Below are positions 45,903 to 54,768 of a stretch of 64,000 nucleotides of DNA, one piece after another. A model generated the notes under the pieces. That model did not search any database and had not been told where the DNA came from. It was given only the letters and a program-made list of their open reading frames with translations. Position 1 is the first letter of the stretch. Every line of letters starts with the position of its first letter. This DNA comes from Yoonia sp. G8-12 (GTDB taxonomy: Bacteria > Pseudomonadota > Alphaproteobacteria > Rhodobacterales > Rhodobacteraceae), in assembly GCF_038443675.1 (NCBI RefSeq), contig NZ_CP151762.1, positions 1,054,001 to 1,118,000 of the forward strand. Direction: 5' to 3'. Both the position numbers and the translations under genes were made by a program.

Positions 45903-46913
45903 ATGGATTTTCTGAACGCGATTGTCGCTTTTGCAAATTTCGTCTTTGTGCCGGGCCTTGCATACGGCGCGCAGTTGGCCATTGGCGCGTTGGGTGTCAC
46001 GCTGATTTACGGGATCTTGCGGTTCTCGAATTTTGCGCATGGTGACACGATGGCCTTTGGCACCGCCATTACCATCCTCGTCACCACCGCCCTGACAGGC
46101 ATGGGGATTACCTTTGGCCCGCTGCCAACCGCCCTTCTTGCACTGCCTGTCGGCATCGGGGCCACGATCCTGCTTTTGCTGGGCATCGACCGCGGGGTTT
46201 ATAAATTCTACCGCGATCAAAAGGCCTCTCCGGTGATCCTTGTGATCGTGTCGATGGGCGTGATGTTCGTGATGAACGGGGTTGTGCGTTTCATCATCGG
46301 GGTGCGCGATATCAACTTTGCCGATGGTGAGCGTTTCATCATCACCGCCCGTGAATTCCGCGACATGACCGGCCTTGAGGAAGGTCTGGCGATCAAGACA
46401 ACCCAAGCGATTACGGTCGTCGTGGCCTTTATCGTCATGGCGCTGTTGTTCTGGTTCCTGAATAAGACACGCACCGGCAAATCCATGCGCGCCTTTTCCG
46501 ATAACGAGGATCTGGCGCTGCTGTCAGGTATCAACCCCGATTGGGTGGTCAAGGTCACATGGATGATCGTCGCAGCCCTCGCCACCACTGCAGGTGTGCT
46601 TTACGGGCTGGATAAATCCTTCAAGGCTTTCACCTATTTCCAACTGTTGCTGCCGATCTTTGCCGCCGCCATCGTGGGGGGCTTGGGCAATCCGCTGGGC
46701 GCGATTGCGGGTGGTTTTGTGATCGCCTTCAGCGAAGTCACCATCACCTATGCGTGGAAAAAGGTCTTGGGCTATCTGATGCCCGAGAGCCTTGCGCCGG
46801 ACGGCCTCGTCCAGTTGCTTTCCACCGATTATAAATTCGCCGTCAGCTTTGCGATCCTGATTATCGTGCTGCTGTTCAAACCGACGGGTCTTTTCAAAGG
46901 ACAATCCGTATGA
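45903..46913 (+). CDS. livH: branched-chain amino acid-type ABC transporter permease LivH
   Basis: The 336-residue membrane protein shows the LivH start with GLAYGAQLAIGALGVTLIYG and NFAHGDTMAFGTA. Further along are SGINPDWVVKVTWMIVAALA and the FAAAIVGGLGNPLGAIAGGF segment typical of the family. It has about eight membrane helices. Its stop overlaps livM by four bases. Confidence 0.92.
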   Translation: MDFLNAIVAFANFVFVPGLAYGAQLAIGALGVTLIYGILRFSNFAHGDTMAFGTAITILVTTALTGMGITFGPLPTALLALPVGIGATILLLLGIDRGVYKFYRDQKASPVILVIVSMGVMFVMNGVVRFIIGVRDINFADGERFIITAREFRDMTGLEEGLAIKTTQAITVVVAFIVMALLFWFLNKTRTGKSMRAFSDNEDLALLSGINPDWVVKVTWMIVAALATTAGVLYGLDKSFKAFTYFQLLLPIFAAAIVGGLGNPLGAIAGGFVIAFSEVTITYAWKKVLGYLMPESLAPDGLVQLLSTDYKFAVSFAILIIVLLFKPTGLFKGQSV

Positions 46914-48211
46914 GCACTACTGTCAAAGATACCGCCCTCTTCGGTCTTGTCGCCGTCCTGTTGATCGGCACCGGCCTGATCCAAGGCTGGAACTCGGCCC
47001 TGCTGATCCTGAACATGGGGCTGATTTCGGCCATTATGGCGTTGGGTGTGAACCTGCAGTGGGGCTTTGCGGGGCTCTTTAACATCGGGGTCATGGGCTT
47101 TGTGGCTTTGGGCGGCCTTGCCACTGTTCTGGTGTCATCCGAGCCCGTGCCAGAGGCGTGGCAGGCCGGTGGTTTGCGCATTTTCGCGGGCCTTGCACTG
47201 GGAGCGGCCACGGTTGTGGCTGCCGTCATGGCGCAAAAACAGCTTAAGGGACGCGTCAAAACCATTGTCACGATTGTGATCCTCGTGGGCGGTTTCTTTC
47301 TTTATCGCGCTGTGTTCGATCCCGGCAAGGAAGCGGTCGAGGCGATCAACCCTGCCGTCAGCGGCAACTTGGGCGGTCTGAACCTGCCGATCCTGTTGTC
47401 TTGGCCTGTGGGTGGCCTGCTGGCCGCTGGTGCCGCTTGGATCATTGGCAAAACGGCGCTTGGTCTGCGCTCGGATTACCTTGCGATTGCCACGCTCGGT
47501 ATTGCCGAAATCATCATCGCCGTGATGAAAAACGAGGACTGGCTGGCGCGCGGCGTCAAGAACGTGATCGGCCTTGACCGTCCGGTGCCGTTCGAGATCG
47601 ACCTGCAACAAGACCCTGTGTTCGTTGAACGCGCGGCCAGCGTCGGGCTTGATCCGGTGCTCGCCTCCACGCTTTACACCAAAATGGCCTATGCGGTGCT
47701 GTTCACCATCGTGCTGCTGATCCTGTTGTGGCTGGCGCAAAAAGCGCTCAAAAGCCCGTGGGGCCGCATGATGCGCGCGATCCGCGACAATGAAACCGCA
47801 GCCGAGGCGATGGGCAAAGACGTGACCGCGCGGCATTTGCAGATCTTTATCCTTGGGTCCGCCATCTGCGGGATCGCCGGTGCGATGATGACCACGCTTG
47901 ATGGTCAGCTGACGCCGGGCACGTATCAGCCGCTGCGCTTTACCTTCCTGATCTGGGTGATGGTGATCGTGGGTGGATCAGGTAACAACTTTGGCGCGGT
48001 GCTGGGTGGTATGCTGATCTGGTGGTTGTGGGTGCAGGTGGAACCGCTTGGGCTTGGGCTGATGAATATCCTCAGCAGCGGTCTTGCCGATGGCAGCGCG
48101 ATGAAGGACTGGATGATCGAATCCGCCGCCCATATGCGTTTGCTAACCATGGGTTTGGTGCTTTTGCTGGTCTTGCGGTTCAGCCCGCGCGGGTTGATCC
48201 CCGAACGCTAG
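46910..48211 (+). CDS. livM: branched-chain amino acid-type ABC transporter permease LivM
   Basis: The 433-residue membrane protein has NMGLISAIMALGVNLQWGFA near residue 35 and SDYLAIATLGIAEIIIAVMK near 190, and the loop GRMMRAIRDNETAAEAMGKD that couples to the ATPases. The length is typical of LivM with extra helices. The C-terminal PRGLIPER is a usual ending. It completes the livK-G-small-F-small-H-M operon. Confidence 0.92.
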   Translation: MSTTVKDTALFGLVAVLLIGTGLIQGWNSALLILNMGLISAIMALGVNLQWGFAGLFNIGVMGFVALGGLATVLVSSEPVPEAWQAGGLRIFAGLALGAATVVAAVMAQKQLKGRVKTIVTIVILVGGFFLYRAVFDPGKEAVEAINPAVSGNLGGLNLPILLSWPVGGLLAAGAAWIIGKTALGLRSDYLAIATLGIAEIIIAVMKNEDWLARGVKNVIGLDRPVPFEIDLQQDPVFVERAASVGLDPVLASTLYTKMAYAVLFTIVLLILLWLAQKALKSPWGRMMRAIRDNETAAEAMGKDVTARHLQIFILGSAICGIAGAMMTTLDGQLTPGTYQPLRFTFLIWVMVIVGGSGNNFGAVLGGMLIWWLWVQVEPLGLGLMNILSSGLADGSAMKDWMIESAAHMRLLTMGLVLLLVLRFSPRGLIPER

Positions 48212-48268
48212 CTTGTCCTTGCTGTCTGCCCTGCTAAAACGGGGCAGACCCAACACCCAGAGGACCCT

Positions 48269-50734
48269 ATGGCGCTTATCTTTCGCTGGCTTATCCGGCT
48301 TGCCACTGCCCTGATTTTTCTCGGCGTTGCGGCGATTGCGCTGGCCTATTATTTCGCGTCACGTTCCCTGCCCGAATATAACGCCAATCGCGAAGTGGCC
48401 TTCATTGCAGCCCCGGTCGAGATCGTGCGCGATAACGCAAATGTCCCGCATATCTTTGGCCAAAGCGACGCTGACGTCTATTTCGCTCTGGGTTACGCCC
48501 ATGCGCAGGATCGTTTGTGGCAGATGACCATGCTGCGACGTACCGCACAGGGGCGGCTGTCCGAGCTTTTCGGCGAACGCACCCTTGGCATTGACGAAGT
48601 GCTGCGGCGCTTTGATCTTTATCGCACGGCCGTGGGTTCGGTGGACGCCCAGACCCCCGAAACCAATGCCGCACTTGATGCCTATGCGCGCGGCGTGAAC
48701 GCGTGGCTGGCCGAGGTCAACAAGGGTGCGCTGGGGCGCGGCGCGCCGGAAATGTGGTTGTTCAATCACGCGATTGCACCTTGGCAACCGGCCGATTCCA
48801 TAGCGATCCTCAAACTGATGGCGCTGGACCTGACATCGAACCTTGAGGACGAGGTACTGCGCGCGCGCACCTCGCTTTTGCTGGAAAATGACCGTTTGCG
48901 CGATATCCTGCCCGATGATCCCACCAATGCGGTCGCGGCCCTGCCGGAATACGCAAGCCTCATTCCCGGTGTCCCATCTTATACGCCCAATATGCGGCTG
49001 GCCTATGATCCGCTGTCACCGCTCAAACCTGCCCCGCTTTCGGGCGCATCGAATGCCTGGGCTGCCAGCGCTGCACGCTCGGCCACCGGATCAACGCTTT
49101 TGGCCAATGACCCGCATCTGGGCCTGACTGCCCCTTCGATCTGGTATCTGGCACGGCTTGAACTTGAAACGGGCGGTATCATCGGCGGCACCATTCCGGG
49201 CATGCCCGTGGTGCTGAGCGGACGCAGTGACGCGCTTGGCTGGGGGCTGACCAGCGCCTATGTCGACGATCAGGACGTGATGGTCGAAGAGGTAAACCCC
49301 GACAATCCCGAAGAATACCGCAGCACGACCGGATGGGCGCCCTTTCGCACCCGCGACAGTATCATCAACGTCAAAGACGGCCCTGCCGTTACTCTGCGCC
49401 TGCGCTGGACGGCCAATGGCCCGGTGATGCCGCGCGGGCAATATGACCTTGGCACGATCACCCCGCCGGGGCATGTGACCGCAATTTCATGGACGGCTTT
49501 GTCAGACCGTGACACGTCAATGTCCGCCTCCTTTGCGATCAATCATTCGCGCACAGTGGAAGAGGCGATCACCGCAGGCGAAGACTTTATCGCACCAGCG
49601 ATGAACCTGACACTGGCCGACCGCAACCGGATTGCCATGAAAACCATCGGGGCGATCCCCGCACGCGACGCGCGCCACCAAAGCCAAGGCCGCCTGCCCG
49701 CCTTTGGCTATCTGGCCGAAAACCGCTGGCAAGGGCGGTTTCCCTATGGCGACAATCCCGCATTCCTTGACCCGCCAGGCGGTATTTTGGGCAATACCAA
49801 CAACAAAACCGTCGACCGGCCCTTTCCGCGCCATATCACCCACAAATGGGGCGACACCCAGCGGATCAACCGCTGGCGCCGTCTGATGCAAGCGCGCGAG
49901 GTCCACACCCGTGACAGTTTCATTGAAACGCAACTCGATTCGGTCAGTTTCGCCGCCCGGACGCTGTCGACGTTGATGGGCGCGGATTTGTGGTTTACCG
50001 GCGATGCCGCCGCCGAAGGCACGCCCGAACGCCGCCGCCAGATCGCGCTGAACCTGCTATCGGCATGGAACGGCGAAATGAACGAACACCTCCCCGAACC
50101 GCTGATTTATTCGGCGTGGGTGCGCGCCTTCCAACAGCGCCTGATCCGTGATGAGTTAGGGCCATTGGCCGAGGAATTCACCCATGTCGAGCCGGTGTTC
50201 ATCGAACGCGTGTTCCGCGATATCGACGGGGCCAGCGTCTGGTGCGATGTGATCCAGTCCGCGCCGGTGGAAACCTGCACCGATATCGCGCGGCAATCGC
50301 TGGATGACGCGCTGGTCTGGATCGCGGAAAACCACGGCGCAGCGGTTGAGGCGGTGCGCTGGGGCGACGCACATGTGGCGACCCACGACCACCCTGTTCT
50401 GGGCAAGACGCCGATTCTTGAATGGGTCGTCAACATCCGCCAATCCACCAGCGGCGGCGATCACACTCTGCAACGGGCCAAAACGTCAGGCATGGACCCG
50501 CATCCGTTCTACAACGTCCATGCGGCAGGCTATCGCGGTGTCTATGATTTCGCTGATCCCGACAGTTCGGTGTTTATCAACTCGACGGGGCAATCGGGGC
50601 ATCCGCTCTCACGGCACTATGACAATCTGGGCGAGCTGTGGCGGCGTGGCGAATACATCCCGATGTCGCTTGATCCGGATTTGGCGCGCGCGGCAGCGGT
50701 TGGGGTGACTGTGTTGCGGCCTGTCGCGCCTTAG
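48269..50734 (+). CDS. penicillin acylase family protein (Ntn hydrolase)
   Basis: The 821-residue protein has one N-terminal membrane or signal segment (LIRLATALIFLGVAAIALAY) and then the alpha-chain region with NVPHIFGQSDADVYFALGYA and AQDRLWQMTMLRR. Self-cleavage is expected before Ser261 in SGASNAWAASAARSATG, which becomes the catalytic N-terminal serine; ANDPHLGLTAPS follows. Family members hydrolyse amides such as N-acyl-homoserine lactones or beta-lactams; the substrate cannot be predicted here. It is 57 bp after livM and may be in the same transcript or start its own. The stop lies within a tandem repeat. Confidence 0.88.
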   Translation: MALIFRWLIRLATALIFLGVAAIALAYYFASRSLPEYNANREVAFIAAPVEIVRDNANVPHIFGQSDADVYFALGYAHAQDRLWQMTMLRRTAQGRLSELFGERTLGIDEVLRRFDLYRTAVGSVDAQTPETNAALDAYARGVNAWLAEVNKGALGRGAPEMWLFNHAIAPWQPADSIAILKLMALDLTSNLEDEVLRARTSLLLENDRLRDILPDDPTNAVAALPEYASLIPGVPSYTPNMRLAYDPLSPLKPAPLSGASNAWAASAARSATGSTLLANDPHLGLTAPSIWYLARLELETGGIIGGTIPGMPVVLSGRSDALGWGLTSAYVDDQDVMVEEVNPDNPEEYRSTTGWAPFRTRDSIINVKDGPAVTLRLRWTANGPVMPRGQYDLGTITPPGHVTAISWTALSDRDTSMSASFAINHSRTVEEAITAGEDFIAPAMNLTLADRNRIAMKTIGAIPARDARHQSQGRLPAFGYLAENRWQGRFPYGDNPAFLDPPGGILGNTNNKTVDRPFPRHITHKWGDTQRINRWRRLMQAREVHTRDSFIETQLDSVSFAARTLSTLMGADLWFTGDAAAEGTPERRRQIALNLLSAWNGEMNEHLPEPLIYSAWVRAFQQRLIRDELGPLAEEFTHVEPVFIERVFRDIDGASVWCDVIQSAPVETCTDIARQSLDDALVWIAENHGAAVEAVRWGDAHVATHDHPVLGKTPILEWVVNIRQSTSGGDHTLQRAKTSGMDPHPFYNVHAAGYRGVYDFADPDSSVFINSTGQSGHPLSRHYDNLGELWRRGEYIPMSLDPDLARAAAVGVTVLRPVAP

Positions 50735-50806
50735 CGGCGCGCGTGGCAGATGGCGCCCTAGCGGCGCGCGTGGCAAATAGCGCCCTAGCGGCGCGCGCGT
50801 GGCATG
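50726..50806. repeat. three copies of a 27-bp tandem repeat at the 3' end of the acylase gene
   Basis: Units starting at 50726, 50753 and 50780 share the core CTAGCGGCGCGCGTGGCA (first copy with T for C; third with an extra GC). The first unit contains the stop codon of the acylase gene, so the array begins inside the gene and runs into the spacer. The GCGGCGCGC core is self-complementary and could form hairpins. Copy number may vary between strains. Confidence 0.8.
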
Positions 50807-50826
50807 TCCCTGCGCTGTTGTTGCGC

Positions 50827-51132
50827 CTAAACTGGAATAATGTTGTTCAGGATGGCCCATTTGCCGACTATCAGCACTATCCCTGCAAGCGCCGCGAACC
50901 GGACGAAATAAAACAGAACAAGCCAAAAGCCGACGAAGGCCAAGGCAATCCAGTACTGAAGATCGAATGAAGCAGAAAGTCCGCTCGGTTCCATGAGATA
51001 GGATATTGCGCTGATCGGATAGAGCGGCATGCTAAGAATACCAGCCAATCCGATAGCAAGCAGGACGCAACCGACAAACGTCGATATGCCCTGAATGACA
51101 TAATCCTTAAAGATTTCAAAAGGATCGACCAC
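50827..51132 (-). CDS. small four-helix-type membrane protein, unknown function
   Basis: The 101-residue product is largely hydrophobic: VIQGISTFVGCVLLAIGLAG (about 12-31), LYPISAISYLM, YWIALAFVGFWLVLFYFVRF (about 60-79) and LAGIVLIVGKWAILNNIIPV. Two or three membrane helices are likely. Codon use is less GC-rich than its neighbours. It is the only frame of note between the tandem repeat and hflX. I do not recognise a family. Confidence 0.55.
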   Translation of the reverse strand: MVDPFEIFKDYVIQGISTFVGCVLLAIGLAGILSMPLYPISAISYLMEPSGLSASFDLQYWIALAFVGFWLVLFYFVRFAALAGIVLIVGKWAILNNIIPV

Positions 51133-51620
51133 GAATCAAACTCGTTATTAGGTCAGCTACGCTGATCTGATATCAAAGTGACGCTAAGTCGCAAGCCTAG
51201 ATAAATCCATATTGGTTTTGTTGTACTTATGCATCGCACTCTTTGGTTGCGAGCGTCTTTGATTGCCGCGACACTGATTGCTTTTTTGGAGCCCCAAAAA
51301 ACACAACAATCGAAAGCAACCCAACCAATACCAACTCAAACATCACTCGTTCCTTCACAAAACAAACTAAAAAACTGCAAACATCGTCCGCACCTTGGAT
51401 GGGAGGAATATTGTTCTTTCAGATTCGAAACAACCTATCCTTTTAGGTATAAAGGCTTGAAAACTAGGCATTTTCAACGCAAATCTGCCGCAATTTCGCC
51501 AATTTGTGGCGCCTGCTTGACCAAAACGTCACGCGAGCAAAGATTTGGCATGAAATCAGCCGTAGCGGGTGCTGCAACTTTTTTCGTGCGCGCTTTTCTT
51601 GCTGCGTCATGATTCGGGGC
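51133..51620. other. AT-richer region without a supported gene
   Basis: About 490 bp with clearly lower GC than the surroundings. One plus-strand frame (51229-51612, 127 codons) is present but has no ribosome binding site, no homology I recognise and a composition unlike a protein. No clear tRNA, hairpin or repeat was seen. It may be the remnant of an acquired segment next to the small membrane-protein gene. Confidence 0.45.
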
Positions 51621-52895
51621 TTAGAGCCGCGCAAACCGCTCTTTCTGCAATTGCGTCCAGTACACTGTCAGTGCGTAACCTGTCTCGGTTTGGACCTCAT
51701 CAGTCACGATCCCCGCATCAAACAGCCACGCGCGCTTGCGCCCCTCGGCGAAAGTCAGCGTCAGCTTTTCTTCGCTGCGCGGGTCTTTGAGCTTGTCAGG
51801 GATCGCGGCCAAAAGCGTATCCATGCCTTCGCCCGTGATCGCCGATACCGCAAACAGATTATCCATCCGCGCCGCTTGGGTCAGCACCGCATCGCGGTCG
51901 TCGCCTTCCAGCAGGTCGATTTTATTCCAGACCTCGATGATTGGCGCTTCCTCGGCCACACCCAGACTTTGCAAAATCGCGTGGACGTCCTGCGCCTGCT
52001 CTTCTGTCTGCTCATGGCTGATGTCGCGCACATGCACGATCAGGTCGGCGTCCAGCACCTCTTCGAGTGTCGCGCGGAACGCGGCAACCAGTTCGGTGGG
52101 CAGGTCACTGATGAAACCCACGGTGTCGGACATGATGATCTCGTCGCCGGTGGGCAGCACGATCTTGCGCATCGTTGGATCAAGGGTCGCAAAGAGCATG
52201 TCTTTGGCGAAAACATCCGCACCGGTCAGGCGGTTAAACAGCGTTGATTTACCCGCGTTGGTATAACCTACCAAGGCGACAATCGGGAACGGCACCTTGG
52301 CACGCGATGCGCGGTGCAACTCGCGGGTTTTAACCACTTTCGCCAGTTGCTTGCGCAAGCGGTTCAACTGGTCATCAATGGCGCGGCGGTCGGCCTCGAT
52401 CTGGGTTTCACCCGGACCACCGACAAAGCCCAAACCACCACGCTGACGCTCAAGGTGGGTCCAGGCGCGGACCAGTCGGGTGCGCTGGTAGGATAGCGCG
52501 GCCATTTCAACCTGTAACACACCCTCGGAGGTGCGCGCACGGTCACTGAAGATTTCCAGAATAAGGCCGGTGCGATCAAGCAGTTTGACGCTCCATTCCT
52601 TTTCAAGATTGCGTTGCTGCACAGGGGTGACAGGGCCGTCAATCAAGACAAGATCGACTTCGGCGTCGTGAAACACATCTTTCAGTTCGGCGATCTTGCC
52701 TTTGCCAAAGAGCTTGCCGGGGTGGATTTTCGGCAGGCGGACCACATTGGCACCGACCACTTCCAGATCAGGCAGGGCATCGGCCAAAGCCACGCCTTCC
52801 GCCAAAGCAGGTTCGGCCGCGCGGCGGCTCTGGTCACTTTTCAAATCGGGATGCAGCACCCAGGCCCGTGTGAAAGGGCGATCATGTTCGAGCAA
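51621..52895 (-). CDS. hflX: GTPase HflX
   Basis: HflX is a ribosome-associated GTPase that splits stalled ribosomes. The 424-residue protein has an N-terminal HflX domain (LVLIDGPVTPVQQRNLEKEW; ERQRGGLGFVGGPGETQIE) and a GTPase domain with G1 GYTNAGKSTLFN, G3 SDTVGFI and G4 EVWNKIDLL. The frame is closed by a stop upstream and the only start in range is TTG at 52895, two bases after the hfq stop. The hfq-hflX pair is a conserved arrangement. Confidence 0.93.
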   Translation of the reverse strand: MLEHDRPFTRAWVLHPDLKSDQSRRAAEPALAEGVALADALPDLEVVGANVVRLPKIHPGKLFGKGKIAELKDVFHDAEVDLVLIDGPVTPVQQRNLEKEWSVKLLDRTGLILEIFSDRARTSEGVLQVEMAALSYQRTRLVRAWTHLERQRGGLGFVGGPGETQIEADRRAIDDQLNRLRKQLAKVVKTRELHRASRAKVPFPIVALVGYTNAGKSTLFNRLTGADVFAKDMLFATLDPTMRKIVLPTGDEIIMSDTVGFISDLPTELVAAFRATLEEVLDADLIVHVRDISHEQTEEQAQDVHAILQSLGVAEEAPIIEVWNKIDLLEGDDRDAVLTQAARMDNLFAVSAITGEGMDTLLAAIPDKLKDPRSEEKLTLTFAEGRKRAWLFDAGIVTDEVQTETGYALTVYWTQLQKERFARL

Positions 52896-52897
52896 GG

Positions 52898-53131
52898 TTA
52901 CTCTTCACCTTCATAAAGGCTGATGGGCTGAGCCGGCATGATTGTCGAAATCGCGCTTTTATACACCAGCTGCGATTGCCCGTCGCGGCGCAGAAGCACG
53001 CAAAAGCTATCAAACCAGGTGATCACACCCTGCAGTTTTACACCGTTCACGAGAAAAATCGTCACAGGAACTTTCGTCTTCCGCACATGATTGAGAAATG
53101 CGTCTTGCAAATTTGCTTTGTCGGCAGCCAT
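52898..53131 (-). CDS. hfq: RNA chaperone Hfq
   Basis: The 77-residue protein is the normal alphaproteobacterial length. It has LQDAFLNHVRKTKVPVTIF (Sm1) and the Sm2 YKSAISTI segment with LVYK, which corresponds to the KH-type RNA-binding pocket. Hfq forms a hexamer that pairs small RNAs with targets. I start at the ATG at 53131 with MAADKAN; the frame extends upstream but that extension is Lys/Arg-rich and non-family. It lies 116 bp after trkH. Confidence 0.95.
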   Translation of the reverse strand: MAADKANLQDAFLNHVRKTKVPVTIFLVNGVKLQGVITWFDSFCVLLRRDGQSQLVYKSAISTIMPAQPISLYEGEE

Positions 53132-53247
53132 CGCCAAACCCTTTTTCTTGTTCTTGCGGCCGCGGACCGGCCCCCAGTAAAGTCGCAATCAGTATGTCGC
53201 GGCTGATCTGGACTTTCCACCCCCAAAATTCAATTCAAAAGAAGTGC

Positions 53248-54768
53248 TTAGCGTTGCCAGATTTCGGGATTGAACAGCGCGATAATCGCCAACGTTTCCA
53301 ACCGGCCCAGCACCATCGCAAAGGCCAAAATCACCTTGGCGGCATCCGGTATCCCCGAATAGGCAATCGGCGTTTCCGCCGCAACGGCCGCCAGCGGACC
53401 GGTAGTCGACAGCGCCGAGACCGCCAAAACCATCGACGTTTCAAACTGGACGCCGGTGAGCGACAGCGCCAACATTACCGCCGCGATGCTGATCGCGAAC
53501 AACATGAAAAACACCCACGAGATATAGGCGCCCTTTTTGCGGATCCGCCGCGCATCCTTGCCCCCACCACCAATGGAGGAGGGATGCAAAAGCCGCTCTT
53601 GTTCGCGTTCGCTGTGGCGGTAAAGCGCGTAAATCCGCAAAAGCTTGACCCCGCCCGCCGTGGTTGCAACACCGCCCCCGATCAACGCCATCCCGATCAG
53701 GAACAAACCGGGCGTATTCAGGCCCGACCATGCCGTAGCGCCACCCCAGTAATGGGATTCAAATCCGGTCGTCGTCAAAAACGAGGTGACCGTGAAAAGC
53801 CCGCCCCACAAGGCCGATGCCACTTCCTGTACACCGGCCGCTTCCGCACGTTCAGCGGCACCAATAAAATGGCGCATGAACAACAACGTGGTCACCGTGC
53901 CGATCAACACAAGGGCGGTCAAAAACTCGGGGTCGCGGCGCAACCCTTGTTCGCGTTCACCGATCAGGCCACGACTGAAGGTCAGGCGCGAGAGGGCAAA
54001 GATGAAAAAGCAAAAGATCAGCACTTCGCCCCAGAACCGCGAGGCCGCAAAATAAAGCCCCCCGATGGGTGAAATCCCCGATGTTGAAAGCGTCGACATC
54101 GCGTGGATCAAGGCAATATAGGGAAATTCGCCCGCAATTACGAGGCCGATCCAAAGCACCGCGGTCAGCCCGATATAGATCGGCGTCAGCGTCAACGTAT
54201 AACGCACCAGCCGTTCGGACGGATCGGCGATCTGGGCGATTTGTGAAAACCCGCTGCTGGTGCCCCTGCCTGCGTTGCCGGTGGCGCGCACTTCAAAACC
54301 GCCAAGGTTCATGGGCGCGAAAATCGACACCGCCGTCACCCAGACAAGCAATCCGCCCAGCCAGCCCACAAGACCCCGCCATAGATGCTGCGACGGCGTC
54401 AAACGGCCTGCGTTGTCATAGACCGTGGCCCCCGTGGTGGTGAAACTTGAGACCATTTCAAACCACGCGTCCAGAAATGTCGTGTTCCCTACAGCCACAT
54501 AGAACGGAATGGCAAACATGATCGGCAGCGCACTAAAGGCCGCAAAAAGCCCCACCAACTGGCTGCGGGCCACGCTGCGCGGCGCATAGCCTGCCGTTGC
54601 CAGACCGATCATCAGGGTAATGATCGAAAACAGAATAAACCCGTAAAAGAACACCCGCATCGTGTCGAAGTCTTCCATGACGGCGCCATGCGCCGCTGGC
54701 ACGATCATTGATGCCGCACCCAGACCCATCAGGATCACGAAAAAAGGAAGCCGGACAATCCAAGCCAT
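53248..54768 (-). CDS. trkH: potassium uptake protein TrkH
   Basis: The 506-residue membrane protein has the four pore-loop repeats of the Trk/Ktr family: SSFTTTGATVYDNAGRL near 85-101, STLSTSGISPIGG near 225, TSFLTTTGFESHYWGG near 320, and SALSTTGPLAAVAAETP near 440. The glycines in these loops form the selectivity filter. It takes up K+ together with the NAD-binding TrkA encoded just upstream, whose stop it overlaps. Confidence 0.94.
   Translation of the reverse strand: MAWIVRLPFFVILMGLGAASMIVPAAHGAVMEDFDTMRVFFYGFILFSIITLMIGLATAGYAPRSVARSQLVGLFAAFSALPIMFAIPFYVAVGNTTFLDAWFEMVSSFTTTGATVYDNAGRLTPSQHLWRGLVGWLGGLLVWVTAVSIFAPMNLGGFEVRATGNAGRGTSSGFSQIAQIADPSERLVRYTLTLTPIYIGLTAVLWIGLVIAGEFPYIALIHAMSTLSTSGISPIGGLYFAASRFWGEVLIFCFFIFALSRLTFSRGLIGEREQGLRRDPEFLTALVLIGTVTTLLFMRHFIGAAERAEAAGVQEVASALWGGLFTVTSFLTTTGFESHYWGGATAWSGLNTPGLFLIGMALIGGGVATTAGGVKLLRIYALYRHSEREQERLLHPSSIGGGGKDARRIRKKGAYISWVFFMLFAISIAAVMLALSLTGVQFETSMVLAVSALSTTGPLAAVAAETPIAYSGIPDAAKVILAFAMVLGRLETLAIIALFNPEIWQR

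Noticed and set aside
51229..51612. 127-codon plus-strand frame in the AT-rich region
   Set aside because: No ribosome binding site, unnatural composition and no recognisable motif.
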